Source: Synchiropus splendidus
Taxonomy: Eukaryota > Chordata > Actinopteri > Syngnathiformes > Callionymidae
Assembly: GCF_027744825.2 (NCBI RefSeq)
Contig: NC_071336.1
Span: 19,340,501 to 19,404,500, forward strand
Direction of reading: 5' to 3'
DNA length: 64,000 nt
The notes below the pieces were generated by a model. It saw only the letters and a list, made by a program, of their open reading frames with translations, did not search any database and was not told where the DNA came from. Below are positions 37,850 to 59,400 of this stretch, one piece after another. Within the stretch, counting starts at the first letter, position 1, and every line of letters begins with the position of its first letter. The position numbers were made by a program, and so were the translations under genes.

Positions 37850-37864
37850 AATAAAATATTTATT
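37850..37864. terminator. Back-to-back polyadenylation signals for uba5 (distal) and nphp3
   Basis: AATAAA on the plus strand at 37850-37855 and TTTATT (minus-strand AATAAA) at 37859-37864 are 3 bp apart. They lie between the convergent stop codons of uba5 (37588) and nphp3 (38337). Confidence 0.55.
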
Positions 37865-38336
37865 AGAAGACATTTTTGTTTCATTTTTCTTCTTCACATA
37901 AATACACAGATATAAAAATAAAACACAACATAAACATGGCACTGAACACACAATTCTGGTTCTTCATTTCATGTAGTTTGAGTTGATCTGTATAATCGAG
38001 ACACGATTGTGTGGCAGTTACAGTAACAGTTAAAAATAGCTGTAATAAATTGAATAAAACGTGCAATACTGAATATAAGACTCAAGCAGCTTTCTTCTCA
38101 TGTACACCATAATTTGGCCTTATTTAAATATGAATTACTGATGACTTATGAAGAAGCTTTTTTGGTTTGTTTTTTTAAACAAAATTAGCCTTGAAGGTCG
38201 ATAGTAAGGTCACAGATGCAACAGATGACTCTACAAATGACAATATTACTCTCACAGTAGGCAATAACCTTGTATTGTACACATACTGTATGTTGCAATT
38301 AGCTCTGTCTGGTCTAAAGATCAGTACCACTGAAGA

Positions 38337-47967
<9,631 letters not shown>

Positions 47968-50055
47968 GATGGCCAGCAGCCAAGAATTCACATCTCTGGA
48001 AGGACACAGAAAACAAGTGAAACTTACACACACGAACTATTCAGCAAATGAAATGTACACAAATTACTTTACAGAGAGATACGCACATTCGTGAGTACTT
48101 CGTAGGACCTTAGAGGTAAGCGACAATATATACTTTGTTGTAGTGCTTTATTAAAACAGTTCGTCCCATTATTGTAGCGCCAATATTTACAAAACTCACA
48201 AAAAACGGGAGAACTATATTTTAACACCGTCAAAGACGTCAGGAAACTCAGTCAGACGAGAGCAGAGACAAGCTAACTTCTCCACGTACAAGGATGCTTG
48301 TTATGCTAGCGCGGCATTTATGGGCGGTGTTTTCTTCAGCTGGCACAGAATAAAAAACGCGGGTGTACACTCGTGACACTAGTGGTTATCCATACTAATG
48401 AAACAGACACGCTCTCTAAAACGTCCTGGACGTGAAAAGAGACGAAGCAAATACAGTTAGAAAAGTTGACTCACAGCTTCCTCCCTGCTGCCTTGGTAAC
48501 AAGTTCCGACGACGGGTGCTCGCAAGCGTCAAAAAGTGAAGCACATCTCTGAAAATTCCGATCAATGTTTTGGCAGCGAGGCTCAGCACTTGGACTTCAG
48601 GGAGCAGCATCACTTTACTTGTAATTTATTTTCTGTTTTTGACAGGCGTAGCTGCATAAGTTCAACACACTGCACACCTGTTGCCCATCACTGGAACACT
48701 GTTCTGAAAGAATTAACTGTATAGTATAATGGATGATAATCGTATTCCTCTGATACATAAATCATATTGTTGATATTTCACAATAATTAACGTAGGTGCA
48801 ACAAGAAAGGAAACCTAAACTAAACGATAACAAGATCGTAATTATTTAAAAATGTATATTTCTTTGTGGCCTGCTGCTTTAATGTCTATTCGCCTTAATG
48901 GATCCAAATATAGAAAAATGTTTTGTTGAAGAACAAAATTTACTGGTTGTACGAAGATGTTTATTCATCTGACAATGATGTTCACGCAAACAGTTTCCTC
49001 TCAAGACAACAGGGTTTGTACTTCATTGTTGTTGTTATATGTCCACATTTCATGAGGAAATCCCAAACTTGCCTTTTCTTGGTCTCTTCACTTAGCTTTG
49101 GTTCACATGACAATGATGATGTCATCATGGATCTTTGCTCTCTACAAGTCATGCATCCACAAAATACATTGACTGCATTATTTTTATGTAGTACGTATGT
49201 TATTTTTTGCAGTACATATTTCTACCTGCCATAATACACCAGCAGTTCACAGGGATCATCATAGTACATAACAAGATTTCACTATGATACTTGTTACTAT
49301 CACTTATGAGCAAAGCCAACCAATACGGTGAAAAGATCAAATTTCAGAGATACAGAATAGAGGTTTTGTATTTCACTAGTTTTGAGAAACAGAAACTGAA
49401 CTCATGTGGCCAAGCAAACCCTGACTCAACATGCGGCCTGTTCATTGGAATTGAGCAGCCTGCATGAGGTCAGAATTAAACTATAAAATTCATCAAGATA
49501 AATGAAAACACAAGATTTTGCTTAGAAATTCATTAGTAGTTTTTTGAGAAATATGATTTAACTTACGATAATCTCTTTCTTTTCATGCCTTCTTTTTGTA
49601 GCTCTGAATAAATCATTGTGGCTCTCTACCATCTTTTTTTCCAGAACAGTGACAGATATATAAATTAGCCAAATTATTTTTTTTTTATCTTTTCTTCTTC
49701 TTTTTTTCTCTCCCCCCAAAAGACTGGACTACACATCAAAAATAGTTATGCAGAAGAAATGGGAGCAGCAGACTGAAATAATTCAGTTTTTAATAAAATC
49801 ATAAAAAGCCACCAGTGCACAAAAAAAGTTCCAAATTAAACATATTTTTCATGGAAATATGATCTAATTGTAAATATAATATTTTTTAATAAAAGATTAG
49901 CAAGAGAAAAAAAAGTTATAATACAAACAAATGTAATTGGCATATGTTAAGTCATTCATTAAAAACCGCAATAAAAATGCAACAGAACAATCGTGCCGTC
50001 ATTTTAAAAGTGACATTGACAGGAGAAGAGATGCAAATGAATTTCCTCTCAGTGA
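47968..50055. other. nphp3 5' flank and intergenic region
   Basis: The nphp3 5' UTR and promoter are expected just upstream of 47967. The most CpG-containing part is about 48225-48530. From 48700 to 50055 the sequence is AT-rich. It should include the 3' UTR of the GPCR gene. No other exon or RNA gene was recognised. Confidence 0.5.
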
Positions 50056-50964
50056 TCATTTGCAGACGAGTTGGAGCAATTTCCCTCGGTAGACTTTGTT
50101 GAGGAAGAAGTACATGACAGGATCCAGAATGCCACTGAGACACATAAGAGCTGAGGTGACCTGGTTAACTTTAGCTATAGAACTACTGCGATGTACTGTT
50201 GTTGTGTCGCCATCAACAGCACTTTTAATGTACATGACCCTGCTCACATGGTAGGGCACAAAGACAAACAGGAAGTGGATCACAACAAGAACAATCAGTT
50301 TGACAGCCTTGTCCTTCACACCTCTCTGCTCGCGCTGTCGTACCGACTGAAGTTTGACCAGAATGAGGATGTATGCAATGACAACGGTGGCGAGGGGAAT
50401 AACAAATGCCACCACTGTTGACGCTAAAGCCTTCTGACTGGGCCTCTCTAAGTAGAGCTTCCCACATGTACCTGTTGAGTTGCTGCTTATATTGGCTCCT
50501 GCAAACAGCATTGGACTCGTGCTCATGATGATCAGCAGCCAGAGAAGACAAACCACAGCATTGGCGTACACCGCCTTCCGAATAACACGGGACTTCGCGG
50601 CGAAAAGAACAGCAATAAGCCGGTCCAGACTGATGAAACTCATCAGGTACATGCTGCTATAGATGTTGAGGTAGAACAAGAATCCTGATAACTGACACAG
50701 AACATTTCCGAAGGGCCAGTGGCAATTTAGCAAGTGGTAAACTATACGCAGTGGTAAAATGAGGACATAGCAGATGTCTGCCATGGAAAGGTGCCGCAAA
50801 AACACCCTCGAGGAAGATGAAGTTCCCCTCTGGAAAAAGGCCCACAGTGCCAACACATTTCCAGGGAGCGCAATGATGAAGACCAGGATGTAGTAGGTGG
50901 TGTAGAGAATGTTCTCATATGGTCCTGCATGGAGGTCCTGGACGTGGTCTTCAGTGTTGTTCAT
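50056..50964 (-). CDS. GPR17-like class A GPCR (purinergic/cysteinyl-leukotriene-like)
   Basis: Intronless 302-aa seven-transmembrane receptor. GPR17 is a receptor of the P2Y/CysLT group, reported to act in oligodendrocyte precursors. Seen: an N-glycosylation site (NNT) at the N-terminus, TM1 LPGNVLALWAFF, TM2 LSMADICYVLILPLRIVYHL, NCHWPFGNVLCQLSGFLFYL through TM3, an ECL2 Cys (TCGKLYL), TM6 FVFVPYHVSRVMYI and TM7 LSGILDPVMYFF. The HWPFG, RIVYH and FLFYLN stretches match GPR17 best. The DRY/DRF motif reads DRL (ISLDRLIAV), which is unusual. The start ATG at 50964 leaves a normal short N-terminus. It could be a fish-specific paralogue rather than the strict GPR17 orthologue, so no symbol is given. 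Confidence 0.85.
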   Translation of the reverse strand: MNNTEDHVQDLHAGPYENILYTTYYILVFIIALPGNVLALWAFFQRGTSSSSRVFLRHLSMADICYVLILPLRIVYHLLNCHWPFGNVLCQLSGFLFYLNIYSSMYLMSFISLDRLIAVLFAAKSRVIRKAVYANAVVCLLWLLIIMSTSPMLFAGANISSNSTGTCGKLYLERPSQKALASTVVAFVIPLATVVIAYILILVKLQSVRQREQRGVKDKAVKLIVLVVIHFLFVFVPYHVSRVMYIKSAVDGDTTTVHRSSSIAKVNQVTSALMCLSGILDPVMYFFLNKVYRGKLLQLVCK

Positions 50965-53461
50965 GGATGTCAGAGACCACGATCTAATGAAGGTGTTTCA
51001 TCATTAACAGATATATGGGTGAATACATGAAAAAAAGACATTTACATGTTTATTTATTTGCCATGAAGCAAGCAAGTGTAAACAAACAAGATCTAAATGC
51101 TGCACTCAGCAAAAAGTACACATTTATTCAGATAGACGATTAAGAAGTCACTGAACAACGAAAGCATGGGACAAAGCAAAATGTGAGTAAATCCAAACAA
51201 ACAGACAGATCACCCAGATGCCCAGGCAATCCTGAAAGTTTAAATGGATTATGTTCATCCATTTAAGGAACAAAAAGAACCACATCATAAGCAGAGGTAA
51301 TTTTTGATCACATTAATATTGAATTTATATCTAGCTTGGCACTTGCAGCTGCAGGCTGACCTCTCCCCACTGGTGGCTCTCCTGATGTGAATAAGGTTCT
51401 TTCATGTGGACATAGTTGGTGAACAGGTGATTGTCTTACAAAACAAAACACTTGGAACTCAGAAATGAAAAGCAGCCTTGGTCTTCAGGGTCCAGCAAGG
51501 CTGAGACAAAGACTAAATGCAGTCAATTCCAAGACAAGACCAAGACCTCGAAAATGTGTTCCTGAGACTAGTCTTGAGTACTACAATACACCACGAGGAC
51601 CTGATCTGAAACACCTCACCAGGTAAAGTCCATTGATGACTACCTTAGCACTGTTGAGGAGCAGCAGTTGAGCAACTCCCAGGTGACTGAGCGATCTGTC
51701 TCTGAGGAAGGTCCAGCCACCTTGGGGCGAAGACAGTAGCATGTAGAAAGGCCAAATTTTTTTATGAATTGACAATGAAAATATGAACACGAAATGTACG
51801 TCAAACATATAAGTATTATATAATACTGTAGCACATTTTACACTGAGTAGTCACACTTTTGGAAATGGGTATTTGCTTCTTTCATATTTATTTACACATT
51901 ATTTACACATTTATTTTAATTTATTTTAATTAATTTTGAAAAAGCAGTTCACTGTAAAAAGGACACAAGTGACTTGTATTGATACATATCCATCTGGGAT
52001 AAACTCGCATTGAAAAATACATCTTTACATATGTCAGTCCACAATGAAGAATCTTACCTTTGACAGCTCAGCTGGCAGGACAATAAGCGTCAGTGACAAA
52101 AAAAAGAACACTTCTCTTTTTCTCATTTGTTGTTGCTCTTCCGCAAAATCGGAAGCCTAATACTCACACTACTCACCGTTCCAGGAAATAAAAACTTGAA
52201 TGCCGAAAGATTTCCACGCATGCAATGTTTATTTCGGCTAATCCAACACAGTTTTGTTTTGACCAAATTGCTCATAAGATTTAAAGCTTTACAAAAAAGA
52301 AAGAAACCAACAATATTTACAAAATAGATCTGTGCAAACATGAATTTTTAAACACCACTCTCCTACAATATCTGACAGGCGTGCTTAAAAATAAACTTTG
52401 GTTTGTTAACAAAACTACTAATTCTCGAGAACCGTCTATGTACACGTCTTGATTTGCTCCATATATGTAGATTCTTTTATCAGTTCAGCTTAAATTTAGA
52501 CACAAAAACATGTCAACTTAAACTTAAGTAGGACCAGCAGTGCAAATACTGAGGTCACCCAGAGAGAGTGCCTGGTTAAATCCCCCGAAATCTTGAGACT
52601 CAGCTCGGCCTTGAGTGAAACAATGGCTGCGTTCAGATGGACAGTGTTCATCAGACCCAAATATTTGATGTTACAGTCCAAGTGCGTTTATCATGTTTAA
52701 CTACATAACTTGAACATTAGTAAGGGCCATTGTTTTCTCAACACGAATACACAATGTCTTGTCTCTCTAAATAATGTGCTTTTTTTCAATATCACTATTA
52801 AATCGTATAATTAAAATTGACTATTTTATCCAATATGGATTGTGACGTAATTGTTGAAACTACATTAGAACCATTAAATATAGATGAATAAAAATGCACC
52901 CTTCCATGTCAGAGGGCTCCATGTCATTAGTTATTTCTGATCCCACTGTATATGTGAAACACAGTCATTGCTCAACAACTTTGGCACGTAGGCACATAAA
53001 TGAATCTGGATATTAATCATGGTATCATTTTTTTTTTACTCGTATGGTACAGAAATTGGCAGTTGATATTCATGAAAAATCAAATCTGTATACATTATGT
53101 AAACAGAAGGCATTTACAAAGGTGTGTGGGTCGAACATCAAGCAAAATAAGAGACAGATTAAATATACTATGTTATCCGTGATCTGCTTTTGAAAAATAA
53201 AACACTCTTTACATGTGATTGTACATAAACTCTACATTCCCTACAGCAAGAAAACTATTTTCAACACCATCAGATCCATAAAACTTTATATATTTTTTCC
53301 ATCTAAAAACAAGGAAATAAAAAGCGTTGGTGAGAGAATGCCAGTGTCAAATAAAACAAAAGGGCAGAGTGCATTATTAATACTTTACAACTTACAAAAT
53401 AACAAGGTGTTAAAAAATGGACTACCTGCAGGACACTTTAGACATAAGAGTCATAATGGGG
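50965..53461. other. Intergenic region and probable 3' UTR of the sickle-tail gene
   Basis: AT-rich sequence. Minus-strand AATAAA candidates (TTTATT) occur near 52228 and repeatedly near 51885-51930, which could end a long sickle-tail 3' UTR. No coding exon was recognised. The GPCR 5' UTR should lie just above 50964. Confidence 0.45.
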
Positions 53462-56400
53462 CTAAGCGTCCTTGGCTGCTGTAGCAGTTGGGATGCAGGA
53501 TTTGCCGCTGCTGCCGTTGTGGGACCTGTAGCTGTTGAAGCTGGGGGTGTGTATGGTTCGGATGCTCTTTCCACCTGGGCCCAAAGGAGTGGGCGACAGA
53601 GGGGAGGGGGAGGAGGAGGAGAATGAAGAGGAGGAGGAGGAGGAGGAGTGCACTCGACCATTCTGTGTCTGTGAGGAAAACGAAAGAGCTTTACCTGCGT
53701 GTTGTGAGGGTGTGGGGAGTTTGAGGGATCCGTTAGACAGGGAGGGGATGTGGGAGGAGGGCAGGGGACCAGAACGGGGGGACAAGATAGAGGACTTTGT
53801 CACAGAAGTAGAGGAGGCAGACAGGTTAATGAGGTTAGCGGCATCAGAGTTTTGCACAGACTGGGAGCTGCTTTTAGTAGAGCTAGGATAAAAAGCAGGG
53901 ATTTTAGAGGTGGGAATAGTGGGGGCAATGGTTTTATGATCCCCTCCCACTCTTTTAGCACTTCCGTTAGCCTGTAAACAGAGATGCCAAACAGATACTG
54001 GTTGTCAAAACAAAAAGAAAAACTGGTCAAACAATACACTTAAATGGCAAGACAAATCTACAGGTTACCAAACTACAAAGGTTTCATTGTCAACGCTAAA
54101 AAGTGTGCCCACAATAAGGTTTTATGATGTTGGCGGATCTGATGCATTATACTTTGGACTTTTTTACCAGAAAATTTTAACAGAAAATTGCAGTTATTTT
54201 TTATATTTACCAGACAGTGATTCATGTTATATCTACAATTAACAGTCAAAAAGAAATGCCCATTCTGAGTTTGGCCCTTGATTAAGTGTGACACTGGGTA
54301 GTGAAATTTACAGAAAAGGTTGGAGTCCTGCTCAGTTAAAGTGACTGAATAGAAGGCTGGTGCACTCATAGTAGCCTTCCTTTCCTTGGTAACAAAAAAT
54401 GGCAAAAAAAATGGTTCTAAAATTCTTAAAGCGTTTTCAAATGAAACCATTGTGTTAGGATGAAACAAACTATGTTTACACAAACAAATACACCACTAAG
54501 ACACAACTAAAACATGTACAGAAGCTCTATTTCTTTTAAAAAAAGAAAAGACACATTGAACCGCAAGGACATGTTACCGAGAAACAAATGTTAGACAGCA
54601 GTGGCAGACGGGCATCTGTGTCTGAGTTAGAAAGATTGTTAGGCGCTCTGAAGGGGTCCGGAGAGGATGCAGAAAACAGGATGCAAAGAACAGCTGGGGG
54701 TATTCAGGTGTTAGGCTCTAGGGGGTGTGAGTGAAAACAGAGTGAGGGTGCAGGGTGGTGATTCCTCCGTGGGAATACAGTTGGTCACCGTGGGGTTAAA
54801 AAGCTGTGCAGTTGTGTTGCGTTGAAGCAGAGGTGCATTGAGCGAAGGGAGTAGTACAGTATAGCTTCATAAAAGTCAAGGTAGGTTTGGATTTGAACAC
54901 AGCCGCAAGCGTCCTGGGCACGTTTTGGCGACACTGTTTAGGAACTCAGCTGTGATGGAAACTGGAGATGTGATGACAACTCAGATGATGACAGGATTCC
55001 TTTTCTCCTTTTCCTTTTTTGCTTAGTCACCAACACAGTGAAAACCATGAGCAGTGTGGACATGCAGAAGCATACAGTACAGTGATGTTATGGGGTAACA
55101 GTCTGGAGTCAAACATGCCTTCCTGTCAGAGCAGACTTGAGAGATTGGGACTTGTTTTTACTTATTTTTTTTCAAAACACTTTGGTAAGTCTTTTCCCCG
55201 CCTTAATACACATGCCTCATACTTCTGATCCCTCTAAGTCCCTACAATAAAACTACCTGGCGAAACTGCCTTTGTGCGTCCTGCAGTTTTTGTTGCTTCC
55301 CTGCTTTGTCAGTAGTAGCCGACGACTGCCTGGACTTCGCAGACAAAGGGACGGGCATCCGACTAGTGGGGGACGCGACACTGGTGTTCTGCAGGGGGAT
55401 CCAAACGAAAAACAAAACAAAAAATAAAACAAAAGAAAGGAAGACACACCATATAGAAAGAGTGAGAAACCAGGACACAGATTGTAGGTCCATGACCAGA
55501 ACGATTGACACCAGTTAAAGATCATGCACTAAAGAGGGACTGACAACCTTTTACACAAAAAATCAGCACATGCAGTCAACATTAGGGACGACAACAATAA
55601 GTCAGTAGAGTCACTACCACTTGCTGAAACCCTCAGTTTTAGCAATGACCTGCCAGAGAAAAAGGGCGGTGGGAAGGAACCTGCCAAAATGCCACCCGAA
55701 TCATGTCACCATGATTTTAAAGAGGGGGAAAGTCACAGGCGACATTTCCTACATCTCCTGTGGAGTGGATTAATGATTGTGTGATTTCAGTTGGTTAGCT
55801 TGGAGTAAAGGTAGGTTTAAAAGAGAAGGACCCAAAGCCCTGTGGAGCGACAAGAGCTAGAGAGAGACCTGTTGAACTGTGGTGGGGACACTGAGGACAG
55901 TGGTGGTGTTGGGTGGGATGACTGAAGGGCGAGGGAGGACCTGAGGCTTTGACTTCCTCTCGATGGAAGGTTTGCTGGCTAGCTTAGGACCTCTGGAAGC
56001 AGGTAGTGAGGAAGACCTTTTTAACCCCTCGGAGATGGTCCCATTCCCGCCTTTTGTTGGTTCTATATCGTCTGGGGAACAGGGTCCCATCTCAGTGATG
56101 GTGGTCTCCAGTTGCTTGATGGTCTGCTCTAAGCTGTCCAAGGTCTTGTAAGTGTTCTTGCGGATCTCATTTGTCCTGCAGATAGTCTCTGGGTTGTGTC
56201 TTTGAAGTGGCACAGACTTTGCTTCAGTAGAAGACTTGGAGCAAGCGATCTCGTACCGCTTCGCTTCCTTGTGTTGCCTCACCGTGCCGTCCGATTCCTC
56301 CTCATCCTCATACACCACCACCTGAAGTGTCTTCTTGCCGGACTTGGAGCCGGTGCGGATGGCCTGGGTGAGAGCCGCGAACTGTTTCTTCGGGAACTTG

Positions 56401-59400
56401 AATTTGAATTTCTTTTTCCCATCCGCCTTGAAATCTCCATCCCCGCCATTACCTTCAGCTAGCTCAGAGATTGAGGATGAAGACGAGGACGACAAGCTTG
56501 TGTGGTCTCCGTTGCTGTGTGAAGAATTATCCGTTTTGCCGTCAACCATGTCGGCCTCCTTCACGTGACCCACACTCCTTTCGCTGTCAGACTCCTCGCT
56601 CTCCTCAACAATGGGGTCTTCTGACAACATCCTTTCCAGTTCTTCCTCACACTCAAAAATAGTGGACAGGCGTTTGTACGCTGAGCGGATGTCCATTGGC
56701 TCATCAAAGATGATGATAACAGGCTTCTTGTTGAAACCATTATCTAAAGGAGCGTTGGGATCCTCCTCTGTGTTTGTTCGCTTTGCAGAACCACCAACAG
56801 TAACAGTCTCGACACTGTCTTTTTTGGCATTGACCAGCTCTTGGTACTCGCCACAAGAAAGTGCCTGAACTTTTGTATTGGTGACCATGAAGGCAATGTT
56901 GTCAGGCGGAGGAGGGGCTTCTTCTCCAGGTAGGTCAGGACTAAGGCCCGCCTCTTCATCAACAGACTTTCCATCACTCACAGGTAATTCTTTTTCTGGT
57001 TCCACAGCTTTATGAACAGGTTTTAACGCAGGGGGCGCAGCAGCAACTGCAGGCTCACGCACTACAACCTTACTGGAAGAAAAATGTATTTTCTTTTCCT
57101 TAGTAATTTTAAGTTTTTTCCCTTTCTCCATTTCCGCTGCGGTCTTCAAAGACTCTGCGCGTTTCATTTGTTTCCGGGGAAATTTGAATCCGTTCAGTCC
57201 GACGGGTTTCGGCGATATCGGAGGCGGCGGTGATTTGGGTGACACTGGCGAATGGAGCTGCTGCTGGCTCGAAGAATTCTCATTAACATTGACATTTGAC
57301 ACCTGAGATTGAGGCGGTGCTAGCTCGCGACGTTCAGGGGTTTCCTCCATTGCTGACAAGGGTTCTTTGGGAATCTTCCCCGTCACATAGTAAATGACCT
57401 GAAAAGTTGCAAGATGAGTTAAACAAAGAAAACTAAAAAGAAGTGGCAACAGTGTGACAACGCGAGTACATACCCCTTGGCTCTTTCGTATGGCAGAATT
57501 TCCATTTTCATCTGTGTCTGGATCTTTATCGTCGCGACTGGGCTCTGAGCTCTGCTAGAACAGTGCGTGAGGGGATTACATGACTGTGCGATTGCCATTC
57601 GCTGAATTGACACATCGCTTGCAGCGGAAAAAATCTACAGCTGCAAACATAGCAGTTGTTCTGTATGAGCTGTATAACTACTTTTGCTGACTTTTTTGTG
57701 TATGATTACTGCCAAGCAGAGTACATTCAGCAGATGTTAATGAACATCACGGTTTAAGACTATAAGCGGCTTTGTGTAAGAAACGCAATATCAGCTATTT
57801 CTGTTCATCCAAGTCTTTTTTTCAAGATTATAGAACTAAAAATGGATTTGGATTCCGTAAGTTTTTCCATCTCTTTGGAGAATGCAAGTAACCATATATT
57901 ATGTGCATGAACACAGCAACTTATTGTACTTGGGTTTGAATATTTGGTCACGCTTCATACTAAGGTTTCATCTACATCTCAATATTAGTACATTTATAGG
58001 AAAATGATGCATACTGCCTTTATAGGTAGCCCTTTATTTTATGGCACAGTAACTACTCAGTATTTAGCTGGCAATTCAGTGATAACAATAATCACTTAGT
58101 TGGTATTTAGTACTGTTAATAAGGAGGTAAGTACAATGAAACTTACCAGGTATCTGTGTTTTTATTAGTTTTATCATAGTTATGAACTTTTATATCTTTA
58201 CAAGGCATAAAGATAAATCGTTTTGATGTCTTATGAATGTACTGATAATGCAGTATAGGTGAATTCTTTCCAAGACAAAAAAAAACAAACCAATGAATAT
58301 TCACATTAAAAATGAATAACATCAAATGCTTATGTAACAATAATATAGTGACAGCAACCATGAACAAACCTACATAGTATTTTACTTTATAGTTTTTAAA
58401 CATGATTCAGATCATCAGCTACAGCTTTTCACCTTAAGGTCAGCTGAAAAAGTTTGTTTTAAATGTTCCAGTTACAAGTTACTAGCATAGCAAAGAAAAA
58501 AAAATACATAAAATACTTCCAAAACTGCACTTAAACGGACAGAACAGAAACCAAAGAAACTAACTAAATTTAGAAGCTATATTTAAACTACCGGTAGTTA
58601 CATCTTAGCTTCAAGCAGTAACAATTAAATGAATATAATCATATGTCAAGTGTTTACTGTTCAAAGTAATTGTACCTCGAGTCACAAAATAATTCAAATG
58701 CAAGTAGGAATTGACGAAAGCGATTGTGTGAGATAAAAGGAAGTAAAGTTCTGCAGAAGCCAGCTGATAATAGTAGAAGACCAAGACAAGGAAAGTGAAG
58801 CTAACTGAACAGAAACGAAAGACAGACGCATGCAAAATAACTAAACTCATCTAAAATGAACCAAGTCTGCAACACATTCTAATAATTTCTCAGATCATCA
58901 AATTGCATTCTAAAAACTATGGTTTTATCCTCAAACAAAAGTCACATAAGAATTTGAAGAGTTAAACCAAGCACTGATAACTTGGGTTTAAGAGAGATCA
59001 AAGTCAAAACGTTGTTTATGAATATCTGCTTTAAGTTGACACTTATAAATAATAGATTAGATAAGCATAACATTGCACCCAGCCCTCCAGCCTCCCATCC
59101 TTTCATTTTGTCACCTTCACTATCCTTAAAATATTTCTCCTCTAAGTGAGAGCGGGCTACACTTCAAGCACCACCACGTGACACTGTTCCACTAAGGTAT
59201 GGGTCTAATACCCACTCCAGAGTGGCTATTCCTCATGCAGAAGCAGTGTCTCTGGGTTCAGGGGCTTTTACAGATCAACCTGGTTTGGCTGCGTATATTT
59301 TTAAGGCTGCTTTAATTTGATGACAGACAAGTTCAGCTATGAATCAACGGAAAGAACCAGCCACCATCTGTACACAAACTACAAGCACCAACTTGACTGT

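Noticed and set aside
53535..53891. 118-codon Glu-rich plus-strand frame
   Set aside because: Antisense of the serine-repeat section of the skt last exon.
54073..54483. 136-codon minus-strand frame in the skt last intron
   Set aside because: No recognisable domain, AT-rich, and no fitting splice sites in the skt frame. Most likely a chance intronic frame.
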